This document shows, in pieces, positions 7,914 through 15,870 of a stretch of DNA of 64,000 bases. Each line of letters starts with the position of its first letter. Position 1 is the first letter of the stretch. Origin of the DNA: an uncultured Flaviramulus sp. (GTDB lineage: Bacteria; Bacteroidota; Bacteroidia; Flavobacteriales; Flavobacteriaceae); NCBI GenBank assembly GCA_947495125.1, contig CANLXL010000001.1, forward strand, positions 434,001 to 498,000. Direction: 5' to 3'. Under the pieces are notes generated by a model, which was not told the DNA's origin, ran no database searches, and saw only the letters and a list, made by a program, of their open reading frames with translations. Both the position numbers and the translations under genes were made by a program.

Positions 7914-9407
7914 TTACTCTTTTTTTTGCTTATCAATAATTGTCATCGTTTTCTTAAGTCGATTAACAAATGCTCTGGCTTCGGTTTCATTATAACTTGA
8001 AAACCCTATTCTAATGGCATTATGCTTGATATCAGCCACATCATAACGATGCCATTCCGAAATGATCAGTTTCTGCGTTTTCGCTACTTTAGTGACCACT
8101 TCCCACGAATACGCCTTGTTAAGTGTTACCCATAATGCCATACCTCCTTTAGGCACATCAAACGTCATGTAATTTCCCAATTCCTGCTTAAGAAGCGCAC
8201 AAAACAAGTCACGACGTTCTTTATATATTTTAACTACTTTTTTAATATGCCTGTCAAGGCTCCCTTCTTTAATAAACTGTGCCACCGTTAATTCCAGAAT
8301 AGCATCTCCCTGCCGATCTATAAAGCGACGCAGTTTTGCACATTCTTCAACAAATTCCTTTGGAGCAATAAGGTAACCTACTCTAAAAGCAGGTGCCACA
8401 GTTTTACAAATGGAGCCAATATAAATAACATTCCCGTGATTATCGTGACTCGCCAAAGGTAAAATAGGGGCATGATTGTAGTGAAAATCATAATCGTAAT
8501 CATCCTCAAGAACAGCAAAACGATAGGCTTTGGCCAAATTTAATAGGTGCATTCGGCGTTTTGCGCAAAGCGTCACCGTTGTTGGATGATGATGATGTGG
8601 TGTCGTATAAACGGCTTTAATGGTATATTTTTCACAGAGTCGTTCTATGGCTTTAACATCTAATCCGTGTTCATCTACCTTAACTCTCAAAATATTAGCT
8701 TTAGCATATTCGAATAAGGTATCAATAGCACTATAATTAGTTTCGCCTACAATCACATAATCCTGATCTTCAGTTAATAATTGAGAAGCTAAAAACATCC
8801 CCATTTGACTCCCTCTGATGATCATAATATTATCTATGGCAATGTTAAGACCTCTGGTCTCATTCAGATAACACACCAGAGTTTCCCTTAGTTCGGGGTT
8901 GCCATAAGTGGTTCCGTAATTCAAATATTTAAAGGTGTTTTTTTTATTGGCTATTTTTCGATAAATCATCGATAGTTCCTTAACTGGAGTTAATCTCTCA
9001 TCTGAAATACCATCATTAAGATATATACAATCCTCGACGACATCCTGGGGAAATTCCCGCTCTAAAATGGGATCGCTCTTAAAGGTGAAATTGGCTCTGT
9101 TTTGGGCTTCTACAGAAACTGATTTTGTCCAGTCCCGTTGCTGTAATATTGGAATATTCTTATGGACGAAAGTCCCTTTTTGGGGAATACTCACAACCCA
9201 CCCCTGCATGGCCAGCTCTTCATAACAGGCAATCACGGTTTTTCTATGCAATCCTATGAGGTCTGCCAACGTTCTGCTTCCCGGTAATTTCGTGTTTGGC
9301 GGAAGGGTTCGTGTCTTTATTAAACCAATAAACTGATTGGTCAATTGAATATAAACCGGCTGTTTAGAAGCTCTATCGAGTTCAATAATGGTCTTATAAG
9401 GTATCAT
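7914..9407 (-). CDS. MocR/PdxR-family transcriptional regulator (GntR HTH + aminotransferase fold)
   Basis: A GntR-type winged helix occupies about residues 10-80 (PGSRTLADLIGLHRKTVIAC, then YEELAMQGWV), followed by a class I aminotransferase-like domain to the end. The PLP-binding lysine is in GSICKTVAPAFRVGYLI. MocR regulators sense PLP or an amino compound and control adjacent genes. Here the divergent neighbour at 9505 is a pyridoxamine-phosphate-oxidase-like protein, so that gene is the likely target. I chose the ATG at 9407 because MIPYKTIIELDR matches the usual MocR start; an in-frame ATG at 9449 would add 14 residues. The 97-nt divergent spacer holds a -7 element for the plus-strand gene. 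The regulated metabolite is not identifiable from sequence. Confidence 0.88.
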   Translation of the reverse strand: MIPYKTIIELDRASKQPVYIQLTNQFIGLIKTRTLPPNTKLPGSRTLADLIGLHRKTVIACYEELAMQGWVVSIPQKGTFVHKNIPILQQRDWTKSVSVEAQNRANFTFKSDPILEREFPQDVVEDCIYLNDGISDERLTPVKELSMIYRKIANKKNTFKYLNYGTTYGNPELRETLVCYLNETRGLNIAIDNIMIIRGSQMGMFLASQLLTEDQDYVIVGETNYSAIDTLFEYAKANILRVKVDEHGLDVKAIERLCEKYTIKAVYTTPHHHHPTTVTLCAKRRMHLLNLAKAYRFAVLEDDYDYDFHYNHAPILPLASHDNHGNVIYIGSICKTVAPAFRVGYLIAPKEFVEECAKLRRFIDRQGDAILELTVAQFIKEGSLDRHIKKVVKIYKERRDLFCALLKQELGNYMTFDVPKGGMALWVTLNKAYSWEVVTKVAKTQKLIISEWHRYDVADIKHNAIRIGFSSYNETEARAFVNRLKKTMTIIDKQKKE

Positions 9408-9462
9408 AACTGGACTATTTAAAAAATCATTTCTGGACGAAAATGACAACCCATAAATATAT

Positions 9463-9470
9463 TAATTTTG
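9463..9470 (+). promoter_or_regulatory. -7 promoter element of the FMN split-barrel gene
   Basis: TAATTTTG matches the TAnnTTTG consensus exactly and lies 34 nt before the ATG at 9505. It sits inside the MocR-FMN protein divergent spacer, where the MocR protein would be expected to act. Confidence 0.5.
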
Positions 9471-9504
9471 TTTTAAATGCAATTCATAATCAAATCGAAC
9501 AGTT

Positions 9505-10161
9505 ATGTCAACATACAGCATATCAGAACTCAACAAGGTTAAACGCGGTGCCAAGAGAGCCACTTATGACATCACTACCATAAATGGCATTTTAGATGCC
9601 GGATTTGTGGGTTATGTCAGTTATAATTACAACGGAAAAGCCATCTGTATTCCTATGGCCTATGGTAGAATAAATAACAAAATATATGTACATGGCTCTC
9701 AAAAAAATCGAATGCTCTTATCGCTTTTGGAAGCTAAAGAAGCTGGTATGACCATAATGCATTTGGACGCACTTGTATTAGCTCGTTCCGGATTTCATCA
9801 CTCCGTAAATTACAGGTCAGCAACCCTATTTACAAATGTTATAAACATTGAAGATCCTAAAGAAAAAGAAGCTGCGCTAAAGTGTGTTGTAGATCATATG
9901 ATCCCCGGTCGATGGGAAACATTAAGACCAATGAACACTAAAGAATTAAACAGTACTTTAGTTCTGGAAATGGAAATACGAACAGCTTCAGCCAAAATTA
10001 GAGACGAAGGTGTTATAGACGAAAAAAGCGATCTGGATTTCCCCGTATGGGCGGGAATTATACCTTTAAAACAAGAAGCAAAACCTCCCGTTAAGGATGC
10101 GCTTTTGTCAAAACACATTGAAACACCTAGACATATTATTGACTATTATGAACAAAATTAA
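9505..10161 (+). CDS. Pyridoxamine 5'-phosphate oxidase-like FMN-binding split-barrel protein
   Basis: The 218-aa cytoplasmic protein resembles the NimA/PNPOx-like flavin-binding split-barrel group: YVSYNYNGKAICIPMAYGR, then IYVHGSQKNRML (residues about 32-66), the R-x-F/HHSVNYRSA stretch near residue 95, and PGRWETLRPM near residue 135. Such proteins bind FMN or a related flavin; many are annotated as pyridoxamine oxidase family without proven PNP oxidase activity. It is divergent from the MocR regulator and is followed, after a structured intergenic element, by a DinB-family gene on the same strand. True PdxH is distinguished by a different C-terminal signature, so I leave the symbol empty. 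Confidence 0.8.
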   Translation: MSTYSISELNKVKRGAKRATYDITTINGILDAGFVGYVSYNYNGKAICIPMAYGRINNKIYVHGSQKNRMLLSLLEAKEAGMTIMHLDALVLARSGFHHSVNYRSATLFTNVINIEDPKEKEAALKCVVDHMIPGRWETLRPMNTKELNSTLVLEMEIRTASAKIRDEGVIDEKSDLDFPVWAGIIPLKQEAKPPVKDALLSKHIETPRHIIDYYEQN

Positions 10162-10164
10162 TAC

Positions 10165-10266
10165 CTCATCTTTCACTATACTTTGTTTTTATAGTTAAAA
10201 CTTGTTTGAATTAGTCACTCAACAAAAAGCAAAGATGAGCTTAAAGGGCTGTTATACAGCCCTTTT
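10165..10266 (+). ncRNA. Structured intergenic element, copy A, ending in a terminator-type hairpin
   Basis: It starts 4 nt after the stop of the FMN protein and ends 19 nt before the DinB ATG. An outer stem pairs CTCATCTTT (10165-10173) with AAAGATGAG (10231-10239). Inside, ACTATA (10175-10180) pairs with TATAGT (10190-10195), followed by the single-stranded core TTTGAATTAGTCAC (10205-10218). A 10-bp hairpin AAAGGGCTGT/ACAGCCCTTT (10243-10265) with T4 closes the element. The same order with about 80% identity by eye is found at 33257-33351 on the other strand. This could be a small RNA, a leader or 3'-UTR regulator, or a mobile repeat. No known family is recognised. Confidence 0.55.
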
Positions 10267-10285
10267 CAATTTAAAAAAATCACTT

Positions 10286-10798
10286 ATGAAAAAATCAGAT
10301 TTAAAATTCATCCCGGAGTACTTCGATAGATATATAGCTTTGGTTGATGATCATGTGAATCTCATAGATGCCTTAAAAAAAGGTGAAACCATTTTCGAGA
10401 ACTGCTCTAAAGCTCTTATTGAGCACCAAGACTACAGATACGAACCTCATAAATGGACTCCTAAGGCGTTACTTCAACATATTATAGATACAGAAAGAAT
10501 ATTTGCATACCGAGCATTATCATTAGCTCGACTGGAGCCTAAGGCCTTGTTAGGTTTCGACGAGAATGACTATGCTAATAATTCTAATGCGAATCAAAGA
10601 AACATTGAAGATCTACTCCAAGAGTTCAGACTAGTACGACAATCAACAACCCTATTATTCGAAAGTTTCGATAAAACCATGTTATACACCACAGGCATAT
10701 CTTCTGGAATCAAGATAAGTACATTAGCTATCGGATTTGTTATTATAGGACATGCAAAACATCATCTGAATGTTTTAAACGAACGTTATTTCGCATAA
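10286..10798 (+). CDS. DinB family protein
   Basis: The 170-aa product has the four-helix DinB/YfiT-like fold, with metal-site histidines: KWTPKALLQHIIDTERIFAY (H near residue 66) and IIGHAKHHLNVLNERY at the C-terminus (the HxxHH-like cluster). DinB-family proteins include bacillithiol- or mycothiol-dependent transferases and damage-induced proteins; the exact substrate is unknown here. A longer frame opens at 10202 but would translate through the conserved hairpin element, so I take ATG 10286, which gives the typical MKKSDLKFIPEYFDRYI start. The gene may be read from the MocR-controlled promoter at 9463 through the intergenic element. Confidence 0.82.
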   Translation: MKKSDLKFIPEYFDRYIALVDDHVNLIDALKKGETIFENCSKALIEHQDYRYEPHKWTPKALLQHIIDTERIFAYRALSLARLEPKALLGFDENDYANNSNANQRNIEDLLQEFRLVRQSTTLLFESFDKTMLYTTGISSGIKISTLAIGFVIIGHAKHHLNVLNERYFA

Positions 10799-10867
10799 AA
10801 AACAGATAGCCATAAACTTTTATTTTCATTCATCTCATTCTTTTTAATATCTTCTCTTGAATTTGAG

Positions 10868-10875
10868 TAATTTTG
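10868..10875 (+). promoter_or_regulatory. -7 promoter element overlapping the start region of the FAD dehydrogenase gene
   Basis: TAATTTTG, followed by C, is an exact TAnnTTTG match ending only 4 nt before the ATG at 10880. With a start site 5-8 nt beyond the element, the mRNA would be leaderless or nearly so. No correctly spaced -33 TTG is evident. Confidence 0.45.
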
Positions 10876-10879
10876 CTGC

Positions 10880-12433
10880 ATGGTAAAAGAGATTCAGCTT
10901 CGTGTTTCACTTAAAGAAGAGGCCTTTAAAGATATTCTTCTTATAAAATCGGCTCAGGCTTTAAATATAGATAAAAGTGATATTACGGGTATAAAAACAC
11001 TTCGAAAATCCATTGATGCCCGAAAACCCAAAATCATATTTAACTATAAGGTTGCTGTTTATATTAAAGAAGCTTTACCACAAAAATCAGACTACCAATT
11101 TGACTATAAAGATGTTTCCAAAGCCAAACCCATTCATATTATAGGGTTCGGTCCAGCCGGTATGTATGCGGCCTTACGCTGTATCGAATTAGGTTATAAA
11201 CCTATTGTTTTAGAACGCGGAAAAAATGTTCAGGACCGGCGTAGAGATCTTAAAGCCATTAATCAGGACCATTTTGTGAATGAAGATTCTAATTATTGCT
11301 TTGGTGAAGGCGGAGCAGGTACCTACAGTGATGGCAAACTCTACACCAGGAGTTTAAAACGTGGTGATGTAAGACGTATTTTCGAGAATTTGGTGTTTCA
11401 TGGAGCAGCCGATCAAATTTTGGTTGACGCCCATCCCCATATTGGCACTAACAAATTACCCAAAGTCGTTCAGAATATTCGGAAAACTATTTTAAAATAT
11501 GGTGGTGAAATTCATTTTGAATCTCGTGTTATAGATTTCATCATAAAGAACAATAAAATACAAGCTATTCAATTATTAAATGGTAATGAGTTAAAAACCG
11601 AAAGTGTCATATTAGCCACAGGGCATTCAGCAAGAGATATCTTTTACTTGCTTCACAAAAAGCGAATTGCTTTAGAAGCTAAATCGTTTGCCATGGGTGT
11701 TCGTGTGGAGCACCCTCAACATATTATTGATAGCATTCAGTACCATTGTTCCGGAGTGCGTGACGACTTGCTTCCTGCGGCATCTTATAGTATAGTTCAG
11801 CAAGTCAATGACCGCGGGGTTTATTCTTTTTGTATGTGTCCCGGTGGATTTATCGTACCCGCCGCAACGGCAAATGGAGAAGTTGTTGTTAATGGTATGT
11901 CCCCATCTAAACGGAATAATTTATATGCAAATTCCGGCATTGTTGTAGAAATTGATGCAGATAAAGATTTACTTAAATATGAAAAATTTGGGATTCTAAA
12001 AGGTTTAGAGTACCAGAAAAACCTGGAACGTTTAGCCTTTACCGCCGGAGGACGTAGTCAGGTAGCACCTGCACAGCGCTTAACAGATTTTGTTGAAGGC
12101 AGATTATCGACAGTTTTGAATGCTACCTCTTATCAACCAGGTTTAAAATCGGCACCATTGCATTCTTTGCTACCAAAATTAATTGGAAGCAGGTTACGTA
12201 AAGGTTTTGATGCCTTCGGAAAAAAAATGAAAGGCTATTATACCGAAGAAGCCAATATTATTGGTGTTGAATCCAGAACATCATCACCAGTTAGTATTCC
12301 TAGAAATGAACACCTAGAGCACCCGGAAATCTCAAATCTATACCCCTGTGGTGAAGGTGGTGGGTATGCAGGAGGCATAGTATCAGCTGCGATGGATGGT
12401 GAACGTTGTGCGGAAGCGGCAATAAAAAATTGA
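10880..12433 (+). CDS. FAD-dependent dehydrogenase (COG2509-type)
   Basis: The 517-aa cytoplasmic flavoprotein has a small N-terminal alpha/beta domain (residues about 1-85) and then a Rossmann FAD-binding site HIIGFGPAGMYAALRCIELG with the acidic end of strand 2 in IVLERG (residues about 92-120). GEGGAGTYSDGKLYTR and FCMCPGGFIVPAAT are hallmark segments of the COG2509 family, and GEGGGYAGGIVSAAMDG near residue 493 closes the FAD site. The family is widespread but its substrate is not established. It is followed after 9 nt by the acetyltransferase gene, so the two are probably one transcript. The predicted promoter nearly abuts the start codon. Confidence 0.85.
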   Translation: MVKEIQLRVSLKEEAFKDILLIKSAQALNIDKSDITGIKTLRKSIDARKPKIIFNYKVAVYIKEALPQKSDYQFDYKDVSKAKPIHIIGFGPAGMYAALRCIELGYKPIVLERGKNVQDRRRDLKAINQDHFVNEDSNYCFGEGGAGTYSDGKLYTRSLKRGDVRRIFENLVFHGAADQILVDAHPHIGTNKLPKVVQNIRKTILKYGGEIHFESRVIDFIIKNNKIQAIQLLNGNELKTESVILATGHSARDIFYLLHKKRIALEAKSFAMGVRVEHPQHIIDSIQYHCSGVRDDLLPAASYSIVQQVNDRGVYSFCMCPGGFIVPAATANGEVVVNGMSPSKRNNLYANSGIVVEIDADKDLLKYEKFGILKGLEYQKNLERLAFTAGGRSQVAPAQRLTDFVEGRLSTVLNATSYQPGLKSAPLHSLLPKLIGSRLRKGFDAFGKKMKGYYTEEANIIGVESRTSSPVSIPRNEHLEHPEISNLYPCGEGGGYAGGIVSAAMDGERCAEAAIKN

Positions 12434-12442
12434 TGAAAATAT

Positions 12443-13003
12443 ATGACCGAAAAGGAAAAAATGATAGCGGGTAAAATGTATGACCCTTTAGATTCTCAGT
12501 TAGTCGAGGACAGGCATCACGCAAGATCACTTTTTCAAAAAATCAATGCGCTCAATGAAGATTCTAAAACCGAACGAAACAAGTTGTTTTATAAACTCAT
12601 TAAAAACGCCGGTGAAAATCTATGGGTTGAGCCGCCATTCTATTGTGAGTATGGCTATAATATTAGTATTGGAGACCAGGTGTTCTTTAATTTTAATTGC
12701 TGCATTTTGGATGTATGCCCGGTTATTATAGGAAATCATTCGATGTTTGGTCCAAATGTTCAGATATATACAGCAACGCATCCTTTAGAATATAAAGCAC
12801 GAAATAGCGGAAAAGAATTTGCTAAACCCATTACTATAGGACAAAATGTATGGGTCGGCGGAAACGCTACATTATGTCCGGGGATTGTGATTGGAAATAA
12901 TGTCGTTATAGGCGCAGGCTCTGTAGTGACTAAAAGTTTTCCTGATGATGTTTTTATTGCCGGAAACCCTGCCAGAGTTATTAGACCTATTAATAATATT
13001 TAA
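12443..13003 (+). CDS. Sugar O-acetyltransferase (maltose/galactoside acetyltransferase type)
   Basis: The 186-aa protein matches the Maa/LacA group: an N-terminal helical Mac domain (EKEKMIAGKMYDPLDSQLV) and a left-handed beta-helix of hexapeptide repeats from residue about 70 (GYNISIGDQVFFNFN, GPNVQIYTATHPLE, IGQNVWVGGNATLCPGIVIG, NNVVIGAGSVVTKSFPDD). The catalytic histidine is the H of TATHPL. It acetylates a sugar 6-hydroxyl from acetyl-CoA in the cytosol, with the natural substrate uncertain. It lies 9 nt after the FAD dehydrogenase. A consensus -7 box immediately behind its stop starts a separate unit with fabD. Confidence 0.88.
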   Translation: MTEKEKMIAGKMYDPLDSQLVEDRHHARSLFQKINALNEDSKTERNKLFYKLIKNAGENLWVEPPFYCEYGYNISIGDQVFFNFNCCILDVCPVIIGNHSMFGPNVQIYTATHPLEYKARNSGKEFAKPITIGQNVWVGGNATLCPGIVIGNNVVIGAGSVVTKSFPDDVFIAGNPARVIRPINNI

Positions 13004-13007
13004 TTGC

Positions 13008-13015
13008 TATTTTTG
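13008..13015 (+). promoter_or_regulatory. -7 promoter element of fabD-lspA
   Basis: TATTTTTG, followed by CA, is an exact TAnnTTTG match placed directly after the acetyltransferase stop (13003) and 22 nt before the fabD ATG, giving a predicted leader of about 15 nt. Confidence 0.5.
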
Positions 13016-13037
13016 CAAGATTAAAAAACAACAATAA

Positions 13038-13931
13038 ATGAACGCATATATATTTCCGGGTCAAGGTGCTCAATTCTCAGGAATGGGTTTAGACTTATAT
13101 GAAAACGCTCCTCAAGCTCAAGAATTATTTGAAAAAGCCAATGATATTCTTGGTTTCAATATTACCGACATCATGTTTGAAGGTTCTGCCGAGGATCTTA
13201 AAGAAACCAAAGTAACCCAACCAGCTATATTTTTACATTCCGTTATCCTTGCTAAAACTTTAGGAAATAACTTTAAACCGGATATGGTTGCCGGGCACTC
13301 TTTAGGTGAATTTTCGGCCTTAGTGGCCAATGGTGCTTTAAACTTTGAAGACGGCTTGAAATTAGTATCACAACGGGCTTTAGCCATGCAAAAGGCCTGT
13401 GAATTACAACCAAGTACTATGGCTGCCGTATTGGGTTTAGATGATGATATAGTTGAAAAAGTATGCGGTCTAACCGAAGGTATTGTCGTTGCCGCTAATT
13501 ATAACTGCCCGGGACAACTTGTAATTTCTGGCGAAGTTGAGGCCATTAACAGAGCCTGTGAATCTTTAAAAGAAGAAGGAGCGCGACGTGCTTTGGTTCT
13601 ACCCGTTGGAGGCGCTTTTCACTCACCTTTAATGGAACCGGCAAGAGAGGAGTTGGCAGCAGCGATTGAAAACACGGCATTTAGTAAACCGAACTGCCCA
13701 ATTTATCAGAATGTAACCGCCAATGCAGTTACGAACGAAACAGCTATTAAAGAAAATCTTATATCGCAATTAACAGCGCCCGTGCGTTGGACACAATCTG
13801 TACAGCAAATGATCACCGATGGTGCTTCTTTATTTACAGAAGTTGGTCCAGGTAAAGTATTACAGGGCTTAGTTAAAAAGATCAATAGAGATGCTCAAAC
13901 GGCTTCTGCAACTTTTGAAAGCACTATATAA
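13038..13931 (+). CDS. fabD: Malonyl-CoA:ACP transacylase
   Basis: It loads malonyl groups onto acyl carrier protein for fatty-acid synthesis in the cytosol. The 297-aa product has IFPGQGAQFSGMG at residues 5-17, the nucleophile serine in VAGHSLGEFSALVA (about residue 88), the QRALAMQKAC arginine helix, the GGAFHSPLM histidine and the ETG-type FTEVGPGKVLQGLV end motif. Length and all active-site motifs are normal. Its TAA is followed immediately by the lspA ATG with no gap, so the two are translationally adjacent in one operon, presumably from the -7 element at 13008. Confidence 0.96.
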   Translation: MNAYIFPGQGAQFSGMGLDLYENAPQAQELFEKANDILGFNITDIMFEGSAEDLKETKVTQPAIFLHSVILAKTLGNNFKPDMVAGHSLGEFSALVANGALNFEDGLKLVSQRALAMQKACELQPSTMAAVLGLDDDIVEKVCGLTEGIVVAANYNCPGQLVISGEVEAINRACESLKEEGARRALVLPVGGAFHSPLMEPAREELAAAIENTAFSKPNCPIYQNVTANAVTNETAIKENLISQLTAPVRWTQSVQQMITDGASLFTEVGPGKVLQGLVKKINRDAQTASATFESTI

Positions 13932-14429
13932 ATGAAACTTACCCGCCGTTCTATTTCCATCTTTTTAATAATAATAATTACAATTGCTATTGATCAAATC
14001 TCTAAAGTTGTAGTAAGAAAACATGTTGACGCTTCGAGTTCTTCAAATATAATTGGAGACTATTTCACCTTACACAATGTTGAAAACACAGGTGCTTTTT
14101 TAGGGATGGGTAGCGATTTAAATCCAACACTCAAAATCATACTTTTACTTGCTTTACCTGTTATCGTTTTGGGCTTTGTTTTACGACATATTTTGAAAGA
14201 CAAGAGCATTGACAAATTTTCTCTTTTTGCATTTGCAAGTATTATTGGTGGAGGCATCGCAAACGTATATGATAGATTCGTTTACGGTTCTGTAACAGAT
14301 TTTTTCCATATAGATTTAGGAGGCGTATTTAGAACCGGAATTTTTAATATGGCAGACCTGTCTGTAACCACAGGTATGATCATATTAATCATCGCCAGCT
14401 TTAAGAAGAAAAAAGATTCAGAGGTTTAA
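13932..14429 (+). CDS. lspA: Lipoprotein signal peptidase (signal peptidase II)
   Basis: This inner-membrane aspartyl protease cleaves prolipoprotein signal peptides before the lipidated cysteine. The 165-aa protein has four hydrophobic helices and the family motifs in order: IDQISKVVV (about residue 20), VENTGAFLGMG (about 54), GGGIANVYDRF with the first catalytic Asp (about 115), SVTDFFHID, and FNMADLSVT with the second catalytic Asp (about 140). The ATG directly abuts the fabD stop. The window encodes many lipoproteins that depend on this enzyme. The convergent amidohydrolase gene ends 6 nt away. Confidence 0.95.
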   Translation: MKLTRRSISIFLIIIITIAIDQISKVVVRKHVDASSSSNIIGDYFTLHNVENTGAFLGMGSDLNPTLKIILLLALPVIVLGFVLRHILKDKSIDKFSLFAFASIIGGGIANVYDRFVYGSVTDFFHIDLGGVFRTGIFNMADLSVTTGMIILIIASFKKKKDSEV

Positions 14430-14435
14430 AGCATA

Positions 14436-15713
14436 CTATTCTTTATAAACAACACCCTCTTTCATAACAAAAACAACAGCTTCCATGGTTTTAATGTTTT
14501 GAGTAGGGTCGTCGTTAGTAGCGACAATATCAGCAAGAAAACCTTCTTCGAGCTGACCGAGTTTATCTTCCATTTCCAGAATTTTTGCATTCGTCAATGT
14601 CGCACTTTGAATGGCTTCCATTGGCGGCATCCCCGCTTCCACCATATACCCAAATTCTTTACCGTTATCGCCGTGTTTAAAAACACCGGCGTCCGTTCCA
14701 AATGCAATGCCTACACCTTTCTTATACGCTTTCGAAAATGTTGTCTGTATTTGTGGGCCAATAGCAAGAGCTTTTGGCACGACAATCTCCGGATAGAACC
14801 CTTTAATTTTTGCCTTAGCTTCCACTTCTTTTCCAGCGGTAATTGTAGGTACATAATAGGCGTCATGTTGCTTCATTAATTCCATGGTTTTTTCACTCAT
14901 TAAGGTGCCGTGTTCTATAGTTTTAACGCCACCTATAACAGCGCGTTGCATCCCTTCATCTCCATGAGCATGCGCAGCGACATGCATGCCATAATCTTTT
15001 GCTGTTTCGCAAATTGCTCTAACCTCTTCTAAGGTGAATTGCGGATTGGTTCCACTTTTTGCCACACTAAGTACGCCTCCGGTAGCTGTTATTTTTATAC
15101 AATCTGCACCATTCTTATAACGCTGTCTTACCGCTTTTTTAGCGTCTTCGACACTATTAATAACACCTTCTTTTGGTCCGGGATCTCCTTTTAAGCTGTT
15201 ACGCATTCCATTCGTAGGGTCGGCATGTCCGCCAGTGGTAGCTAGCGATTTTCCAGCAGTAAAAATTCTGGGGCCTTGCACGTCTCCTCGATTTATGGCA
15301 TTTCTTAAGGCTATATTTACTCCAGATCCGCCCAAATCTCTAACCGTGGTAAATCCAGCATCTAGTGTCGCCTTGGCATAACGTGTAGATTTAAAAGCCA
15401 CATCGGCCTCATTCAAGGTATACTTTTCGATATAGCGCTTCGGGCTGGACTCATGTTCGATATGCACATGCATATCTATTAACCCGGGCATTACCGTTTT
15501 ATTTTTTAAGTCAATGACTTTATCAATGGTATTTTCAGGTGAAATAAACCCGTTTTTAATGGATATAATTTTATTTCCGGATACCACAATGGTTTTATCG
15601 TTTTGAATCACCCCTTTTTTAGTGTCAATTAATTTACCACAATGTATATAGGTATCTTGAGAAAAGCCTTTCCAGGAAAGCAAAATCAATAAAATTAAAA
15701 GTGTACCTCTCAT
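14436..15713 (-). CDS. Secreted amidohydrolase (imidazolonepropionase/prolidase-like)
   Basis: The 425-aa protein has a signal peptide (residues 1-18, ending KGFSQ) and an amidohydrolase TIM barrel. Metal-binding marks are MPGLIDMHVHIEHE (HxH, near residue 81), the probable carboxylated lysine in DCIKITATGGVLS, the HAHG histidine near residue 248, EHGTLMSE, and the catalytic Asp in FGTDAGVFKHG. The family (COG1228) contains imidazolonepropionase-like enzymes and carboxypeptidase/prolidase-like hydrolases of peptides or lactams. Exported versions are common in Bacteroidetes. It lies downstream of the SusCD pair on the same strand, but a terminator separates them, so co-regulation is not shown. 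The substrate is unknown. Confidence 0.85.
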   Translation of the reverse strand: MRGTLLILLILLSWKGFSQDTYIHCGKLIDTKKGVIQNDKTIVVSGNKIISIKNGFISPENTIDKVIDLKNKTVMPGLIDMHVHIEHESSPKRYIEKYTLNEADVAFKSTRYAKATLDAGFTTVRDLGGSGVNIALRNAINRGDVQGPRIFTAGKSLATTGGHADPTNGMRNSLKGDPGPKEGVINSVEDAKKAVRQRYKNGADCIKITATGGVLSVAKSGTNPQFTLEEVRAICETAKDYGMHVAAHAHGDEGMQRAVIGGVKTIEHGTLMSEKTMELMKQHDAYYVPTITAGKEVEAKAKIKGFYPEIVVPKALAIGPQIQTTFSKAYKKGVGIAFGTDAGVFKHGDNGKEFGYMVEAGMPPMEAIQSATLTNAKILEMEDKLGQLEEGFLADIVATNDDPTQNIKTMEAVVFVMKEGVVYKE

Positions 15714-15794
15714 AACTCGTTATTTAGTTTGAACTAAATATACAATTAAATATGTTTAGCGGCATTAAAAAATGATTGTCGCAGATATAAAGCA

Positions 15795-15823
15795 AAAAGA
15801 CTGCCTTTTACAGGCAGTCTTTT
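15795..15823 (-). terminator. Terminator behind the SusCD operon
   Basis: AAAAGACTGCCT (15795-15806) pairs with AGGCAGTCTTTT (15812-15823) around a TTTAC loop, 12 bp perfect. It lies 48 nt after the susD-like stop on the minus strand and before the amidohydrolase start. Confidence 0.85.
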
Positions 15824-15870
15824 AAAAGTTAGTTAGTTATTTGGTTAATTAGTAGTTCGTTGTAACTATA

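Noticed and set aside
10165-10239. Element A as a plain MITE with CTCATCTTT terminal inverted repeats
   Set aside because: Conservation with copy B continues through the terminator hairpin beyond the supposed inverted repeat, no target-site duplication is seen, and both copies occupy the same position relative to flanking genes. A mobile origin is not fully excluded.
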